64,000 nucleotides of DNA from Phymorhynchus buccinoides (lineage: Eukaryota; Mollusca; Gastropoda; Neogastropoda; Raphitomidae): NCBI GenBank assembly GCA_017654935.2, contig CM065706.1:14188936-14252935 (forward strand), written 5' to 3'. Below the pieces are notes generated by a model. It had not been told where the DNA came from, did no database searches, and was given only the letters and a program-made list of their open reading frames with translations. This document shows, in pieces, positions 1 to 10,825 of this stretch (the stretch's first letter is position 1; the number at the start of each line of letters is the position of its first letter). Made by a program: the position numbers and the translations under genes.

Positions 1-49
<49 letters not shown>
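1..49. repeat. (CT)n microsatellite
   Basis: Pure CT run at the window edge. On the minus strand it is the (AG)n tail that follows the 3' end of the retrotransposon copy at 51-1303. The second copy of that family (ending near 35700) also runs straight into (AG)n, so the tail probably belongs to the element. Confidence 0.95.
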
Positions 50-50
<1 letters not shown>

Positions 51-52
<2 letters not shown>

Positions 53-99
53 ACAAAGCTGACGTAGACATTGCAGTCAACACACAGTGAAACTAATAT

Positions 100-134
<35 letters not shown>

Positions 135-1303
135 GGGGGGGAGGGGGGGGGGGGGGAGGGGGGGAGGGGGGGAGGGGGGGGGGGCAAGGGTGTGTGTGAG
201 AATAGAATCCAGAAGTAATGTGGCCTAAAGGTTGTGATGTAGCTTGAATAGGTGGGTCTTGAGAGCTGATTTGAAACATTGCAAGGACTGGATATGGCGA
301 ATTTCGCGTGGTAAGGAGTTCCAAACTGATGGGGCCGAAAAGGAAAAGGAGCGCTCACCAAACATTTTTGTTCGTGTACTAGGAACACAGAGAATTTTGG
401 AATCTGAAGATGACCGCAATTGCCTTGATGGAGTATAGACAGAAAGCATGTCAGAGATGTAGCTAGGGGCATTTCCAGAGAAATAAGAATGACATAGAGT
501 GGAAATTTTGTAGTCAATACGTGCTTTGATGGAAAGCCAATGGAGGGATATCAGGAGTGGTTGAACATGATGATACTTAGAGACCTTGAGGACAAGTCTG
601 GCAGCAGAGTTCTGGACTTTTTGAAGCTTGTCAGTGAGGTGTTGGGGGCAGCCATACAAAAGTGAATTACAATAATCTAATTTAGAGAGAACAAAAGCGC
701 AGACTAGTATCTTAGTAGTATCTATAGACAGGAGATGGCGAATCGTACCAATGCGACGCAGCTCACAGTATGCTGACCGACAGATAGTTTGAACTTGTGA
801 GTCAACACTCATATCTTGAGAGATGTAGAAGCCAAGATTTCTAGCAGAAGGAGAAAACGGTATTTGAGTGTCACAGACAGAGATGGAATCAGGCTTTGGG
901 TACGAAAGTTGTCTAGACGGAGAGTGGATGAACAAGGCCTCCGTTTTGTCGTCATTCAGCTTCAGTTTGTTTTGTAGCATCCATGATTTGATGTTGCGAA
1001 TGCAGACTTCAAGTGAAGATATAGAAGGAAGAATGGTAGATGGGGATACAGGCTTGTAGAGTTGTGTATCATCAGCAAAAGACTGAGAATCAACTGAATG
1101 AGAAGTGATCAACTCGGACAGAGGCTTAGTATACATAATGAAGAGGACTGGTCCAAGTACTGAGCCTTGAGAAACACCACATGTGAGGCCAACCATTGCA
1201 GAAGATGAGTCATTGATGGAGACAGACTGAGTTCGACCAGAAAGGTAAGACGAGAACCATGACAGAGCAGTGCTTGATATTCCATAGGTGATTTGAAGCC
1301 TCT
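51..1303 (-). pseudogene. Non-LTR retrotransposon, RT and 3' end (copy A, distal part)
   Basis: The open frame 225-1196 encodes the second half of a reverse transcriptase: a PQG-type motif altered to SQGSVLGPVLF, the catalytic FADDTQLY box, and the C-terminal region ending in FKSALKTHLFKLHH. The frame continues upstream to 1303, where 9.4 kb of foreign DNA intervenes; the coding sequence resumes at 10704 and stops at about 10825, so the copy is 5'-truncated and lacks endonuclease and ORF1. The 3' UTR includes a long G-run (about 103-184) and ends in (AG)n. A sister copy lies at 30250-35700 on the plus strand. Jockey/CR1/L2-group affinity is likely from the motif style; the exact clade is not resolved. 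Confidence 0.85.
103..184. repeat. G-rich homopolymer tract
   Basis: Almost pure G with scattered A inside the 3' UTR of the retrotransposon copy. The sister copy has a short C-rich stretch at the same place, so the tract expanded after insertion. The plus-strand proline-rich reading it creates is not a gene. Confidence 0.9.
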
Positions 1304-1310
1304 AAAGCCC

Positions 1311-2070
1311 GTTCTTAACTGAGCGAACTCTAGTTCGTCAATCCTGGTTCGCCGGACATGTGATCGTGTACGAATAGGAATATCAAACCATTACGATCAT
1401 TACGGACAAGTTCGGAGGTTTGGATGATTTGACAAACTTTTGTCCTACTTCTTAACCAAATTATAATGAGATGCATACGTCACCACGAACTCAGCGGAAG
1501 TTGTCTTGGTCGTCAGGTCAGATTATTCAAGATGGCTGCACACAACAGCGCGATGATATGGATTTCAACGATCATTTAAACTGATATATTGATATACAAG
1601 CTTGTCTTCGACGTCAGCTATGGAAAAGAATCACTTGACGTCACAAGGTGCCGGGAGGAGTTATCGTTGCTTGAATTCGGTATTATCGACTGTTTCCGTG
1701 AGAACACTCGACATGATGAGTTTCGGGTTTACCGTCAGCAGGCCTATGTTAATGTTCGTTCTTGACTTTCTCACTTTCTCTTCGGCTTAGGCCTAAGCCT
1801 ACCGCGTTATCGCTAGATCAAACACCAGACTGGGGAAAATATTAATGATCAGCAATCAAAATAAGTTTAAGATGGTGTGAAAGACACGTGTGTGCAAGGA
1901 TGAACCGAGAAACACACACACACTACACAGGAGATACTAGAGGATCGTGTGGAAAAGAAAGGAACACAGCTTCGGCTGAAAGATATTTATTAGGTCTACC
2001 TTTGATTCTAACCTCTGATTCTAACACAAACTATGCCTACAGATAATGTATTCTGACAACTTTGTCAGTT
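1311..2070. other. No gene seen
   Basis: Interior of the 9.4-kb insertion. Short open frames only, with no recognisable motif or codon structure. Confidence 0.5.
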
Positions 2071-2073
2071 TGT

Positions 2074-2188
2074 GAATGGTAGGCTGTGCATGGAGTTGTC
2101 AAATCTAGGCCTATATCAGTGCTCTCTCTCTGTGAATGGTACATTGGTAGGCTGTGCATGGAGTTGTCAAATCTAGGCCTATATCAGT

Positions 2189-2266
<78 letters not shown>
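2074..2266. repeat. 68-bp tandem duplication leading into (CT)n
   Basis: A unit containing GGCTGTGCATGGAGTTGTC occurs twice (about 2080 and 2148), each copy ending in CT repeats. The second runs into a long (CT)n to about 2264. The duplication probably arose by slippage that included the flank of the microsatellite. Confidence 0.85.
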
Positions 2267-2269
<3 letters not shown>

Positions 2270-2839
2270 GGTGTTTGGGTGTGGATCATCCACTGTGGAT
2301 GTGATCTGTAAATATTGGCATAATGTGTGTTCTTGCACAAAAGAAGGTATAGGCCTACATTTATTTTGAAGGGTACAAATAAAAGCTACAGTGCTGTACT
2401 ACTACACTATAATATGCCTACACCAAGGCTATATTTATTATGCAGGGGGGAATGAAAGATAGTGTGTTAACATTGACTTGTATTGACACAAAACAATGCA
2501 AGATTGCACATTAACATACTGACAACCAGTGATTGACATAGTGTGCAGCTAATTAACAATTATCAGCAGAATTATTCCTACAGAACAGCTGTAGTGTTTA
2601 CCCACAATGGGGAAGAAATGACATTTAAGTAAAAATTGTGACCATGTCAATCAATCACTCAGTTTATATTGCACTGATCAACATGTGCCCTAATGTTATG
2701 TGATACCAATAAATAATTTGTATTTTTTAATTCGGATTTGTTCTTGAGAATCTTATGGTTGTTTTGTAATGTCAAGAATTTACAACCACACACACACTCA
2801 CAAAAACAACAACTATAAAACAGTTGACAGTTTGTCTGC

Positions 2840-3000
2840 ACGTGCAACAACAACACACACACACGCACGCACACACACACACACACAGACATACACATAC
2901 ACTGACACACACACACACTGACACACACACACACTGACACACACACATACACACACACATACACACACTGACACACACACACACATACATGCACACATAC
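2840..3000. repeat. (CA)n compound microsatellite
   Basis: CA repeats interrupted by GCA, TA and CTGA variants. The cysteine/valine-rich readings on the minus strand are artefacts of the repeat. Confidence 0.95.
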
Positions 3001-3219
3001 CTGTGATGTTCCAAGGCCCTGGTCATAGAACATTGACTGATTAAAATTGAAATGTCATGTTGTGTTTTTCACTGTCAGGACAAAATGTCTTCTTTTTTTT
3101 TTAACAAAGATCTATGAACTTTGTCTTATTGATTTCTGCAAGGGCATGGCATTGTCCTATTGGTTTTTCTTGTCTCAGGGCATTTTGTCATATCACCTTT
3201 TGATCCTCAGTACATTACT

Positions 3220-3282
3220 AAACACACACACACGCGCGCGCGCGCGCATGCATGCAGACACACATGCGCGCACACACACACC
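3220..3282. repeat. (CA)n/(CG)n microsatellite
   Basis: CA repeat passing into CG repeat and back. Confidence 0.9.
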
Positions 3283-3299
3283 ATTATCCACTAGTCTAA

Positions 3300-4249
3300 A
3301 CAACTTTTTTAAATAAAAAAAACCCTGCTACTATTAGAAAGTGATTGACAGCTCATAACAACAACATAATTATACAATATACATTGTACTTTTCAGAGAA
3401 TTCTCTGAATTTGGAGAAAAGTGAATGCAAAAAACAAATCTCAGCAGGGGCTTTAAGTTTGAAGAAAATGCTCTTTCCCCAAGTTTGAACAGTTCTACAT
3501 GTTCATTTCAAGAGCAACTGCTTTCTGATCGTCATAAAGGGCTTTTAATCCACTGATTACACCAAGACACATCTCCTCAAAACCTATAATATTTTCAGAG
3601 AAAAATTCTTTCCCTCCATTACCATGCCTGGCATACAGAACATAGAGAATGTGGCAAGTCTCTCTGTCCACTCATATTCTCTCTCATGACATTGTTACAA
3701 GTACTAAATTTATTCATACTTTAATACTGTTTCTTGCTTGGTCTTCATCATTTTGATGAATTAAATTAGCCTTGTTTTTGTATACTAGAATACATGTAGT
3801 TGTACCCAGTAAGCCTGTACTTCTGTCTTCCTTCTAATCCCACCTCCTACTTTTTCTCTCTCTTCACCATAGAAGATGAAATGAAAAGTAAAAGGTTTAA
3901 ATTGTTTGTTTGACTCACACCATGTTTCCTTGCACTCATTTTTGTTCCACCATCACTGGGATATATATGCATCTCTCCAAATTTTTAATGAAATATTTTG
4001 TTGTTAATTTTACTCAATGAATATCTCTTTACTGATAACTGTAACAAAACATTCACAAGTGTGTATGTATAGCCACAAAGCAATACTTATGTAGTGTGCT
4101 GAAACATTTGTACATGAGCCTTGGATTGCACACATGTACACATTGAGTTGATGATTGGCAGTGTTTTTAGTTAACAAACAAAGTGCATCTCAATAAAACA
4201 TGACTTGTTCGAAATACATAATTAGTCTATATATATACACAACAATATA
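3300..4249. other. AT-rich DNA, no gene seen
   Basis: No open frame with recognisable content. Around 3000-3180 there is similarity to 50800-50880 (shared GATGTTCCAAGG and CTGTCAGGACAAA strings), so part belongs to a dispersed repeat. Confidence 0.5.
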
Positions 4250-4592
4250 AATGTATAATTACTGTCATATCCCTGCTCTACTCTTCCCTTTCATGTTTCT
4301 TGCTTTTGAGAAAATTAGAGATTTAATGTATCATTACTGTCATATCCCTGCTCTACTCTTCCCTTTCATGTTTCTTGCTTTTGAGAAAATTAGAGATTTA
4401 ATATATCATTACTGTCATATCCCTGCTCTACTCCTCTTCCCTTTCATGTTTCTTGCTTTTGAGAAAATTAGAGATTTAATGTATCATTACTGTCATATCC
4501 CTGCTCTACTCTTCCCTTTCATGTTTCTTGCTTTTGAGAAAATTAGAGATTTAATGTATCATTACTGTCATATCCCTGCTCTATTCCTCTGA
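4250..4592. repeat. Minisatellite, about 75-bp unit, 4.4 copies
   Basis: A unit beginning TGTATCATTACTGTCATATC and including TTGAGAAAATTAGAGATTTA repeats at about 4252, 4327, 4402, 4481 and 4555. The third copy has a CTC insertion. Units are nearly identical, so the expansion is recent. It creates an open plus-strand frame of repeated peptides that I do not regard as a gene. Confidence 0.95.
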
Positions 4593-4841
4593 AGAGAACA
4601 ATCAAAGCAAATGTACACAAATTCTGCTGGTACATGGATCATTTACTTATACATTGTCTAAGATATTGCTACCATATTCATACATCCTGATGTGAGACTA
4701 ATGATTCTTTCTCTAATTAAATGTTCTCATCATACACACATTTCATTACATGGTACAGTATTCTTCTGTGACATGATCACACAATGTGTGCAGGTGTGCA
4801 CATGGTACTGATATATTATTTGTATGCTATTGCAGCACATT

Positions 4842-4842
<1 letters not shown>

Positions 4843-4927
<85 letters not shown>
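4843..4927. repeat. (CA)n microsatellite
   Basis: About 42 uninterrupted CA units followed by CT-rich sequence. Confidence 0.98.
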
Positions 4928-4928
<1 letters not shown>

Positions 4929-5159
4929 ATGTATGTCACACACTCTCTCTCATTCTTCCTTTCTCTCTCACTTGTATGTGCATGAACACATAATATGCAT
5001 AAATAGAAACTGTAGTGTAAGGGTTCATTTACCACCCCCACCCCCATACACACACACACATCCTAGACATAACTATATTAAAGTAAAAGGAGTGGGTAGG
5101 TAGAAATTGACAAATAAACATTTGTCAGAATTGAGAAAAGGAGCAAGCAAGTAATTTGT

Positions 5160-5300
5160 GACGCATACTGGTGCACCTGATTATATGGTGCACCCCCAAA
5201 CTTAACACAAAATTCAAATTTTGTGACACTATTTTCTTACTATATTATCAGTCACATTGTAAGGAGCGGGGGTCTCAGTCTGGGCAAAAAGCATCACTTT
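5160..5300 (-). mobile_element. Degraded MITE, TATAAGGCG family
   Basis: Reverse-orientation, diverged relative of the elements at 22346-22525 and 56319-56496. It shares the GGTGCACCTGATTATA block and the CTCAGTCTGGGC / TTTATAGTCC block. The terminal repeats are eroded. Confidence 0.5.
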
Positions 5301-5948
5301 ATAGTCCATAAACAGGGTACTTCTTATGTGGTGGTGGTGGCCAGCTGCTTTTATAGAAGTAAATGCACACACTTTACTTTTTGACACAAACACACATACA
5401 GATGTGCACATGATACTGATTAAGTAATATTTTTATGCAATAGCATGATTATCAGTCTCAAGCACACACACAAACACAGACCAGACTTTTTGTTTTTTGT
5501 GCTGCGAGTCTTGTTGAGGTGCACAGTCAGGGCAAAACTTTACACCCTTGGGCTTTGATTTCAGACAAACGCATGCAAACATGGATTGTCACAAGCAAAC
5601 ATGCGTCCAAATTCTGTTTGTCTGCAGAAGCAAAACAGCTCTTCATAACCAAATGTCCCGAACCCAGACAGAAATGAACAGTCGGTATGCGCCGAGACTT
5701 GTGTACGCTCGAAACTGGTCCATTGTGTACGCCAATCTCTCTGTCGTTCTTCGTAGCTAAAAATAGACGCTAATACAAAGTAGTAGTAGTAGTAGTAGAA
5801 TAGGGACTAATCAAGCCGTTAAGCTTTTTAGCAGTCCCATCGATTTCCAATTTGATATTTTTTAAATTTGTTTTATTTATTTAATTATTTTTTTTTCTTC
5901 TTTTTAGCGGTCAAGGTTTTACGGTTGAATTTTCCTATAATACAAAAA

Positions 5949-8909
5949 TTAATAATCAATGCTTCTAAATACATTTACTAATTTTGGAGAATTATCAAGA
6001 CGATTTTTGAATATATTAACATTAGGTGCACATTTTAAATCAAAAGTTAAATCATTCCAACAATTTGCAACTCTGTTAGTAAAACAATTTTTTCTAATGT
6101 TAGTTTTACATTGCTTAATAAAAACTTTCCCGTATGAATTTCTTGTTGTACTGCATTGAGGTGATTTAAATATGTTATTCCAAGATAAATCAACAAGGCC
6201 ATTGAATATCTTATGTGCTTCAATAAGGTCTCCCCTTACCCTTCTTCCTTTAAGTGAGTATAAATTTAAATACAAAAGTCTATTTTCATAGGTCATGCTT
6301 TTACATCCCTTAACCAATTTTGTTGCCCTGCGTTGAACCTTCTCAATTGCTTTTGATTGATATTTATACTTAGGGTACCATATTGTATTGCCATACTCTA
6401 CATGCGGCCTCACTAAAGCTTTGTACAGTTTTGAAAAAATGTTGTAGTCAATATTAATAAATGTTCTTTTAATTAAACCTATCATTTGATTAGCCTTACT
6501 TACGCAAGTTTGGATATGACTATTAAAGGACAAATCCTTGTCAAATATCACCCCTAGGTCTTTTTCACTTTCACATGCTGTTACTGTGCACAAGTCATTG
6601 TTCTTAAACATAGTGTATTCTTTATTAGGATTATTTCTACCGACGTGCATAACCTTACATTTGTCTGCGTTAAAATATAGATTCCATTTTGTAGTCCAGC
6701 CTTCTAGTTCAGTTAAATCTTTTTGTAATATCTGACAATTACAAGAAGTGTTAAGAATTTTTGTGTCATCCGCAAAAATTTGACATGATGATGTAACACA
6801 CTCAGGCAGATCGTTTATAAAAATAGTAAAAAGAATAGGTCCAAGAATGCTTCCCTGAGGGATTCCACTAAGAACGTCAGCCACAGAGGAGTATTTGTCC
6901 CCCACTCTCACTCTTTGAATTCTGTTAGATAAAAAATCTTTAACCCAGTTATATATATTTCCCACTATACCATAAGATTTGATTTTCAATAACAATCTGT
7001 TATGGGGCACACTATCAAAAGCCTTTTTAAAATCCAAATAAATTACATCCACTGGATACCCATTATCTAATAAATCCGTAATTTCTTCCATAACCTCTAT
7101 TAGCTGTGTGGTGCAAGATCTCTTCTTTCTAAAACCATGTTGGCATTTTGCATATAAGCTATTATCGTTCATATGATTTACGATTGCATCCCTAATAAAA
7201 GATTCAAGGATCTTACATGCTATACAGGTCAAACTTACAGGTCTATAGTTTCCTGGGTCAGATCTGGAGCCCTTTTTAAGGATAGCTGAAACATCTGCTC
7301 GTTTCCAGTCTGAGGGAATTTCACCAGATTCTAAAGATTTATTGAACAGTAGGGTTAGAGGAAGAGACAACTCACTAGCTAATTCCTTGAGGACACGAGG
7401 TGGAATTCCATCTGGCCCTTGTGCTTTTGAAGCATCCAGATCCTTCATTTTTTGTTCAACTGCTAAAGGAGTTACTCTTATATCTGAAACAGAAATTCCG
7501 TTAGAATTTTCACATTCTTGCAGGTCTGGTATATTTAATGTATCTTCAATGGTGAACACACTAGCAAAAAATTTATTAAGAACTTCTGCTTTATCATCAT
7601 CAGTAACAGCGTACTCACCATCTTCCTTTTTCAGTGCACTCACACCTATATTTGATTTAGATCTTTCATTTACATATCTCCAAAATGCTTTGGGATTGAC
7701 CTTACAATTATTAGCAATATTATTCTCATGTGTTTTTCTTGCTTTTTTAATTGATTTATTACACTTATTTATCTTTTTTTTATACTTTTTATAGACTGGC
7801 CCCTTGTTATTACAGTTCTGTTTATCTGCTAAATAAGCTTGGCCTTCCTTGGATTGTAGAAATTTGGAATATTGTTTATGTTTTTTTCTTACTTGCTTTA
7901 TCACCTTTTTATTCACCCAAGATGGTTTTGTTTTCTCTTCTGTAATAGGAACTTTAGGTATATGGCTCTCCATATTATTTTTTACAAGATCACGAATAAC
8001 TACCCAAGTATCTTCTACATTTAGTTCATTTAATGTTGAAAAATCAAAGTCATTTATCTCTTCTATCATTTTCTTATAGTCACCTTTGTTAAGTTCAAAC
8101 CTATACTTTCTTTTAGGGGTCATTTTGGTTCTGGTTACATAGAGATTAAATGATAAAAAGTCATGGTCACTTTTTCCCAAGGGGTCCATATGTATTATGT
8201 CTGATATTAGATTATCATCATTTACAAACACCAAATCAACCATAGTGGATCTCTGATTCTCTCTGTGTCTAGTAGCTTGTCTCACTTTTTGGAGTAAAAG
8301 AGCATCTTTAGTGCTTTCCACAAATTCATAAGCTATGTTACCCTCACCATTCCAAACCTCATTCCACCTAGCATTAGGAAAATTGAAATCACCAAAAATA
8401 CATATTTTGCCAAAACTAAATACATAGTCTGACTTTATCAAATCAAGTAGCTTTTTAGTATTTTCAAGTGTTGAGTTGGGACTGCGATAAATACATCCAA
8501 TTAGCACAGATTCATCATTTGCATCTTGAAAGGTGCACCACAAACTTTCTTTAAAACATGAATTATTGATTTCCTCGCACTCTCTGGCATTTAATGTTTC
8601 ATCGAAATATAAAGCTATGCCTCTTTTAGGATCTTTATTTAAAAACATGTCATAATGTGGGAGTTCATATTCAGAACTACAAAGTGAATAAAGTTGATTT
8701 TTGGGCAATACTTCACTAAAACCAATTATATGTGGCTTAATCTCACTCAATCTTACTAATAGTTCATCTTTTTTATTTAGAAAACTGTCGACGTTGCTAT
8801 ATACAACTTTGCAAGAATCTTCAAAAGCATCAGAAGAAAATAACTTAGAAAAAATAGTATCATTATCAACAACTATATTTACACTATTTACATGTGACCC
8901 TCTGTTGAG
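5949..8909 (-). CDS. CR1-like ORF2: endonuclease-reverse transcriptase
   Basis: Encodes the retrotransposition enzyme: an APE-type endonuclease that nicks target DNA, then a reverse transcriptase that copies the element RNA. Endonuclease signs in order are YSNVDS, GFSEVLPKN, GCIYRSPNS, the GDFN box, MVDLVFVND and SDHDFLSF. RT signs are GPDGIPPRVLK, NYRPVSLTCIACKILE, QHGFRKKRSC, VIYLDFKKAFDSVPH, SGIPQGSILGP and the catalytic FADDTKI. A C-terminal region with RRATKLVKG and WNDLTFDL follows. The frame is open from just after the ORF1 TGA (8910-8912) with no in-frame ATG until well inside the endonuclease (first ATG in HYDMFLNK), so a conventional start is lacking. Total about 986 codons, normal for CR1-group ORF2. 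Confidence 0.9.
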   Translation of the reverse strand, partial: LNRGSHVNSVNIVVDNDTIFSKLFSSDAFEDSCKVVYSNVDSFLNKKDELLVRLSEIKPHIIGFSEVLPKNQLYSLCSSEYELPHYDMFLNKDPKRGIALYFDETLNARECEEINNSCFKESLWCTFQDANDESVLIGCIYRSPNSTLENTKKLLDLIKSDYVFSFGKICIFGDFNFPNARWNEVWNGEGNIAYEFVESTKDALLLQKVRQATRHRENQRSTMVDLVFVNDDNLISDIIHMDPLGKSDHDFLSFNLYVTRTKMTPKRKYRFELNKGDYKKMIEEINDFDFSTLNELNVEDTWVVIRDLVKNNMESHIPKVPITEEKTKPSWVNKKVIKQVRKKHKQYSKFLQSKEGQAYLADKQNCNNKGPVYKKYKKKINKCNKSIKKARKTHENNIANNCKVNPKAFWRYVNERSKSNIGVSALKKEDGEYAVTDDDKAEVLNKFFASVFTIEDTLNIPDLQECENSNGISVSDIRVTPLAVEQKMKDLDASKAQGPDGIPPRVLKELASELSLPLTLLFNKSLESGEIPSDWKRADVSAILKKGSRSDPGNYRPVSLTCIACKILESFIRDAIVNHMNDNSLYAKCQHGFRKKRSCTTQLIEVMEEITDLLDNGYPVDVIYLDFKKAFDSVPHNRLLLKIKSYGIVGNIYNWVKDFLSNRIQRVRVGDKYSSVADVLSGIPQGSILGPILFTIFINDLPECVTSSCQIFADDTKILNTSCNCQILQKDLTELEGWTTKWNLYFNADKCKVMHVGRNNPNKEYTMFKNNDLCTVTACESEKDLGVIFDKDLSFNSHIQTCVSKANQMIGLIKRTFINIDYNIFSKLYKALVRPHVEYGNTIWYPKYKYQSKAIEKVQRRATKLVKGCKSMTYENRLLYLNLYSLKGRRVRGDLIEAHKIFNGLVDLSWNNIFKSPQCSTTRNSYGKVFIKQCKTNIRKNCFTNRVANCWNDLTFDLKCAPNVNIFKNRLDNSPKLVNVFRSIDY

Positions 8910-9908
8910 TCAATGTCTGTCAGTCTTGGCATCACCCTTCCCTGCCTCAGCCTGAGCTGATGCCCGAGAAGGTGTCTGGCCGTCATCCGTCAGTGTTGCT
9001 GTCCTTTGGTCGTCTCTTACATGTCTGGTCACAATCCTGCATTCTCTGTAGTTTATCATCAAATTGGGCTCTTTTTCCTTCCTGATTTTGAGTTCTTCTT
9101 TGAGCTTTCTAATTTTTTCTCTCTCTTTGGGGGTACAATCATCATTGATGTAGACTCTGTTTTGTGGCGACACGTTTTTATTCAGATTGCCTACATTTTT
9201 CATGATCTTTCTCTTATTTTCCTCTGTTTTCACGGTCATCTTCAGAAGTCGTGGCATTGCATTGCTGCCTACCCTAACAGGGCCTAGCCTGACTGGGTCA
9301 TCCACTTCTTGAATGTCCACATCATCAGCAATTCTCCCAACCAATTTCCTGACCCTATCCTTATCCTCTTTCTTTCTTTCCTCGGCTCTCTCATGCTCAC
9401 TTTCAGGCAAGTTTGCTACAATGATGTTCAGTTTTCTCTTCTCCTTTTCCATCATTTCAAACATATACTCATCGACTTTGACCTCCACAGCCTCTAAGAT
9501 CTTTTTTTCAATGACTTCTGTGCTACACGCAGAGTGCTTTTCTTCAAACCTGTCCATCCTCTTCTGCATATCCTCAAGCATTTTCAGTGCATTGTCCAAC
9601 TTTGCTTCCATGCGTGTAAAGACTTCTGAACTCCCTGACTCCCTACATTTCATACACAACCACACCATGTAGTTGCCCCCCTTTCTCAAGCAGTTAAACT
9701 GCTCCTCTGTAAGGCTAGAGCAGCCCTGATGGCACCATTGTTTGCACTTGTGGCACTCAATCACCTTCCCCCCCTGACCATCAAGTGCATCCTCACACCC
9801 AACACAATTCCAAGGCGCGTTTGGATCAATTTTCTTTTTGTCATGTTGCCCAGCAACACGTTTTGGAGATTGGCTCCGGTTTGACTGCTTCCTCTGAGTT
9901 TTGCTCAT
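8910..9908 (-). CDS. CR1-like ORF1 with PHD finger
   Basis: About 332 residues from the ATG at 9906-9908 to the TGA at 8910-8912. The N-terminus is basic, then a C4HC3 PHD-type finger (C-x2-C, C-x2-C, H-x2-C, C-x2-C; it includes CVGC, CHKC, WCHQGC and CMKC), then a coiled coil (ARMEAKL-like heptads through MDRFEEKH), then an RRM-like part (LNIIVANLPES with the later RLLKMTV) and a basic tail. This order is typical of CR1-group ORF1 proteins, which bind the element RNA and assist strand transfer. Reading upstream of the ATG is open for 14 more codons without another ATG. It sits directly upstream of ORF2 in the same frame. Confidence 0.85.
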   Translation of the reverse strand: MSKTQRKQSNRSQSPKRVAGQHDKKKIDPNAPWNCVGCEDALDGQGGKVIECHKCKQWCHQGCSSLTEEQFNCLRKGGNYMVWLCMKCRESGSSEVFTRMEAKLDNALKMLEDMQKRMDRFEEKHSACSTEVIEKKILEAVEVKVDEYMFEMMEKEKRKLNIIVANLPESEHERAEERKKEDKDRVRKLVGRIADDVDIQEVDDPVRLGPVRVGSNAMPRLLKMTVKTEENKRKIMKNVGNLNKNVSPQNRVYINDDCTPKEREKIRKLKEELKIRKEKEPNLMINYRECRIVTRHVRDDQRTATLTDDGQTPSRASAQAEAGKGDAKTDRH

Positions 9909-10703
9909 CTTCGCGTTTGGGCTGGAACAGTGGAACTGTACAATCGTCAATCGAAAGTAAGCCTACTATAAAATATGCTCTGTACTCACCCAAAATGAAA
10001 ACTCACAGCAGTGGTAACAACTTGAACAAGAAGAAAAGCAAACGTCAAATAAATACCTTCAGTTCCACCAATTGTTAGTAAGATGTGCAGTATGAATATT
10101 TAGTCCTGTACTGGTATACTTTTATAAAAACAAGGAATTACTAGAGTGCATCGGCCATCAGGCCGTAAACGAAAATGGCTGAAACTGAAAGTGAAACGCC
10201 AGACAGTGAGAGTACTCAGCTGTCAAGACAGCTCAGTGCAATTTTTCAAAATTCGTGTATTAATTCTGTTGTTGAAATCCAAAGGATACAACCCCTTGAA
10301 TATTAGGGCTCTCAATAAGCCAGTTAATACATTTCTGCCAAAGAAGACTGCTTAGTACAAGCAAAAACTTTTAAATCCGAACAGCACAATTCAAAATGCA
10401 GCCTCCATTATGGACCTTGACCTTGACCAAACACTTCCTTTCACGAAGAAGAGCGCTCTTGATTTCAACCAATCAGAAACCAATCAGAAAAAAGGATCGC
10501 CAGGTTCGGAGAACATGTTGTCCGAACTCCGAACCATTGAACGAAGGGTTTGTCATCCCACTCGAACTAGGTTTGTCAAACCTAGATCGACTTTGATTAA
10601 GACAGAAGGAGGATGACGAACTCTTGAACGAACGATCAAGAGTTCGTCGAACCCTGCGAACCAGGATCGTGATCCAAATGAATGGCCTATTAAGAAGGGC
10701 CTT

Positions 10704-10825
10704 TAAGGAGTGTATGGTGGTCAATAGTATCAAAAGCAGCTGAAAGATCCAAAAGAGTTAATATAGATGCGTCACCAGAGTCAAGAGCTAAGAGAATGTC
10801 ATTAGTTACCTTCAACAGTGCAGTT
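10704..10825 (-). pseudogene. Non-LTR retrotransposon copy A, proximal RT part
   Basis: Encodes the segment around [20 protein letters not shown], matching the plus-strand copy at 34580-34700 and joining to 1303 when the insertion is ignored. Similarity stops after CAACAGTGCAGTTT, the 5' truncation point of copy A. Confidence 0.85.

Larger units (their letters stand above)
5781..9908 (-). mobile_element. CR1-like non-LTR retrotransposon, nearly intact
   Basis: Contains ORF1 (8910-9908), ORF2 (5949-8909) and a 3' UTR ending in a (CTA)n tail (read as TAG repeats at 5781-5799). Neither frame has an internal stop or frameshift, unlike the other retroelements here, so this is the youngest one seen. 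The 5' UTR probably extends to about 10080. A 3'-end fragment with the same AGTCCCT plus (CTA)n terminus lies at 19440-19900 on the plus strand. Confidence 0.85.
1304..10703. mobile_element. 9.4-kb inserted segment with terminal inverted repeats
   Basis: Comparison with the uninterrupted copy near 34680-34720 shows that the RT sequence breaks exactly at 1303 and resumes at 10704. The left end reads AGCCCGTTCTTAA. The right end, reverse-complemented, reads AGGCCCTTCTTAA, and both flanks carry GTTCGTC-type repeats further in. A TAA at the right edge and TAA/AA at the left suggest a 3-bp duplication of the PIF/Harbinger type. No Harbinger transposase is seen inside; the interior holds microsatellites, tandem repeats and a nested CR1-like element. 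It may be one non-autonomous element enlarged by later insertions. The boundaries are well supported, the family is an inference. Confidence 0.65.

Noticed and set aside
244..1059. Plus-strand open frames inside 244-1059
   Set aside because: They are antisense to the reverse-transcriptase reading of copy A and have no motif of their own.
4251..4592. Plus-strand frame of repeated YHYCHIPALLFPFMF peptides
   Set aside because: It arises because the minisatellite unit is close to a multiple of three; no start context, no known repeat protein.
2840..4930. CRISPR-like spaced repeats
   Set aside because: The repeats are microsatellites and a minisatellite without unique spacers, in an animal genome.
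7342..9672. Plus-strand frames over the CR1-like element
   Set aside because: Shadows of the minus-strand ORF1 and ORF2.
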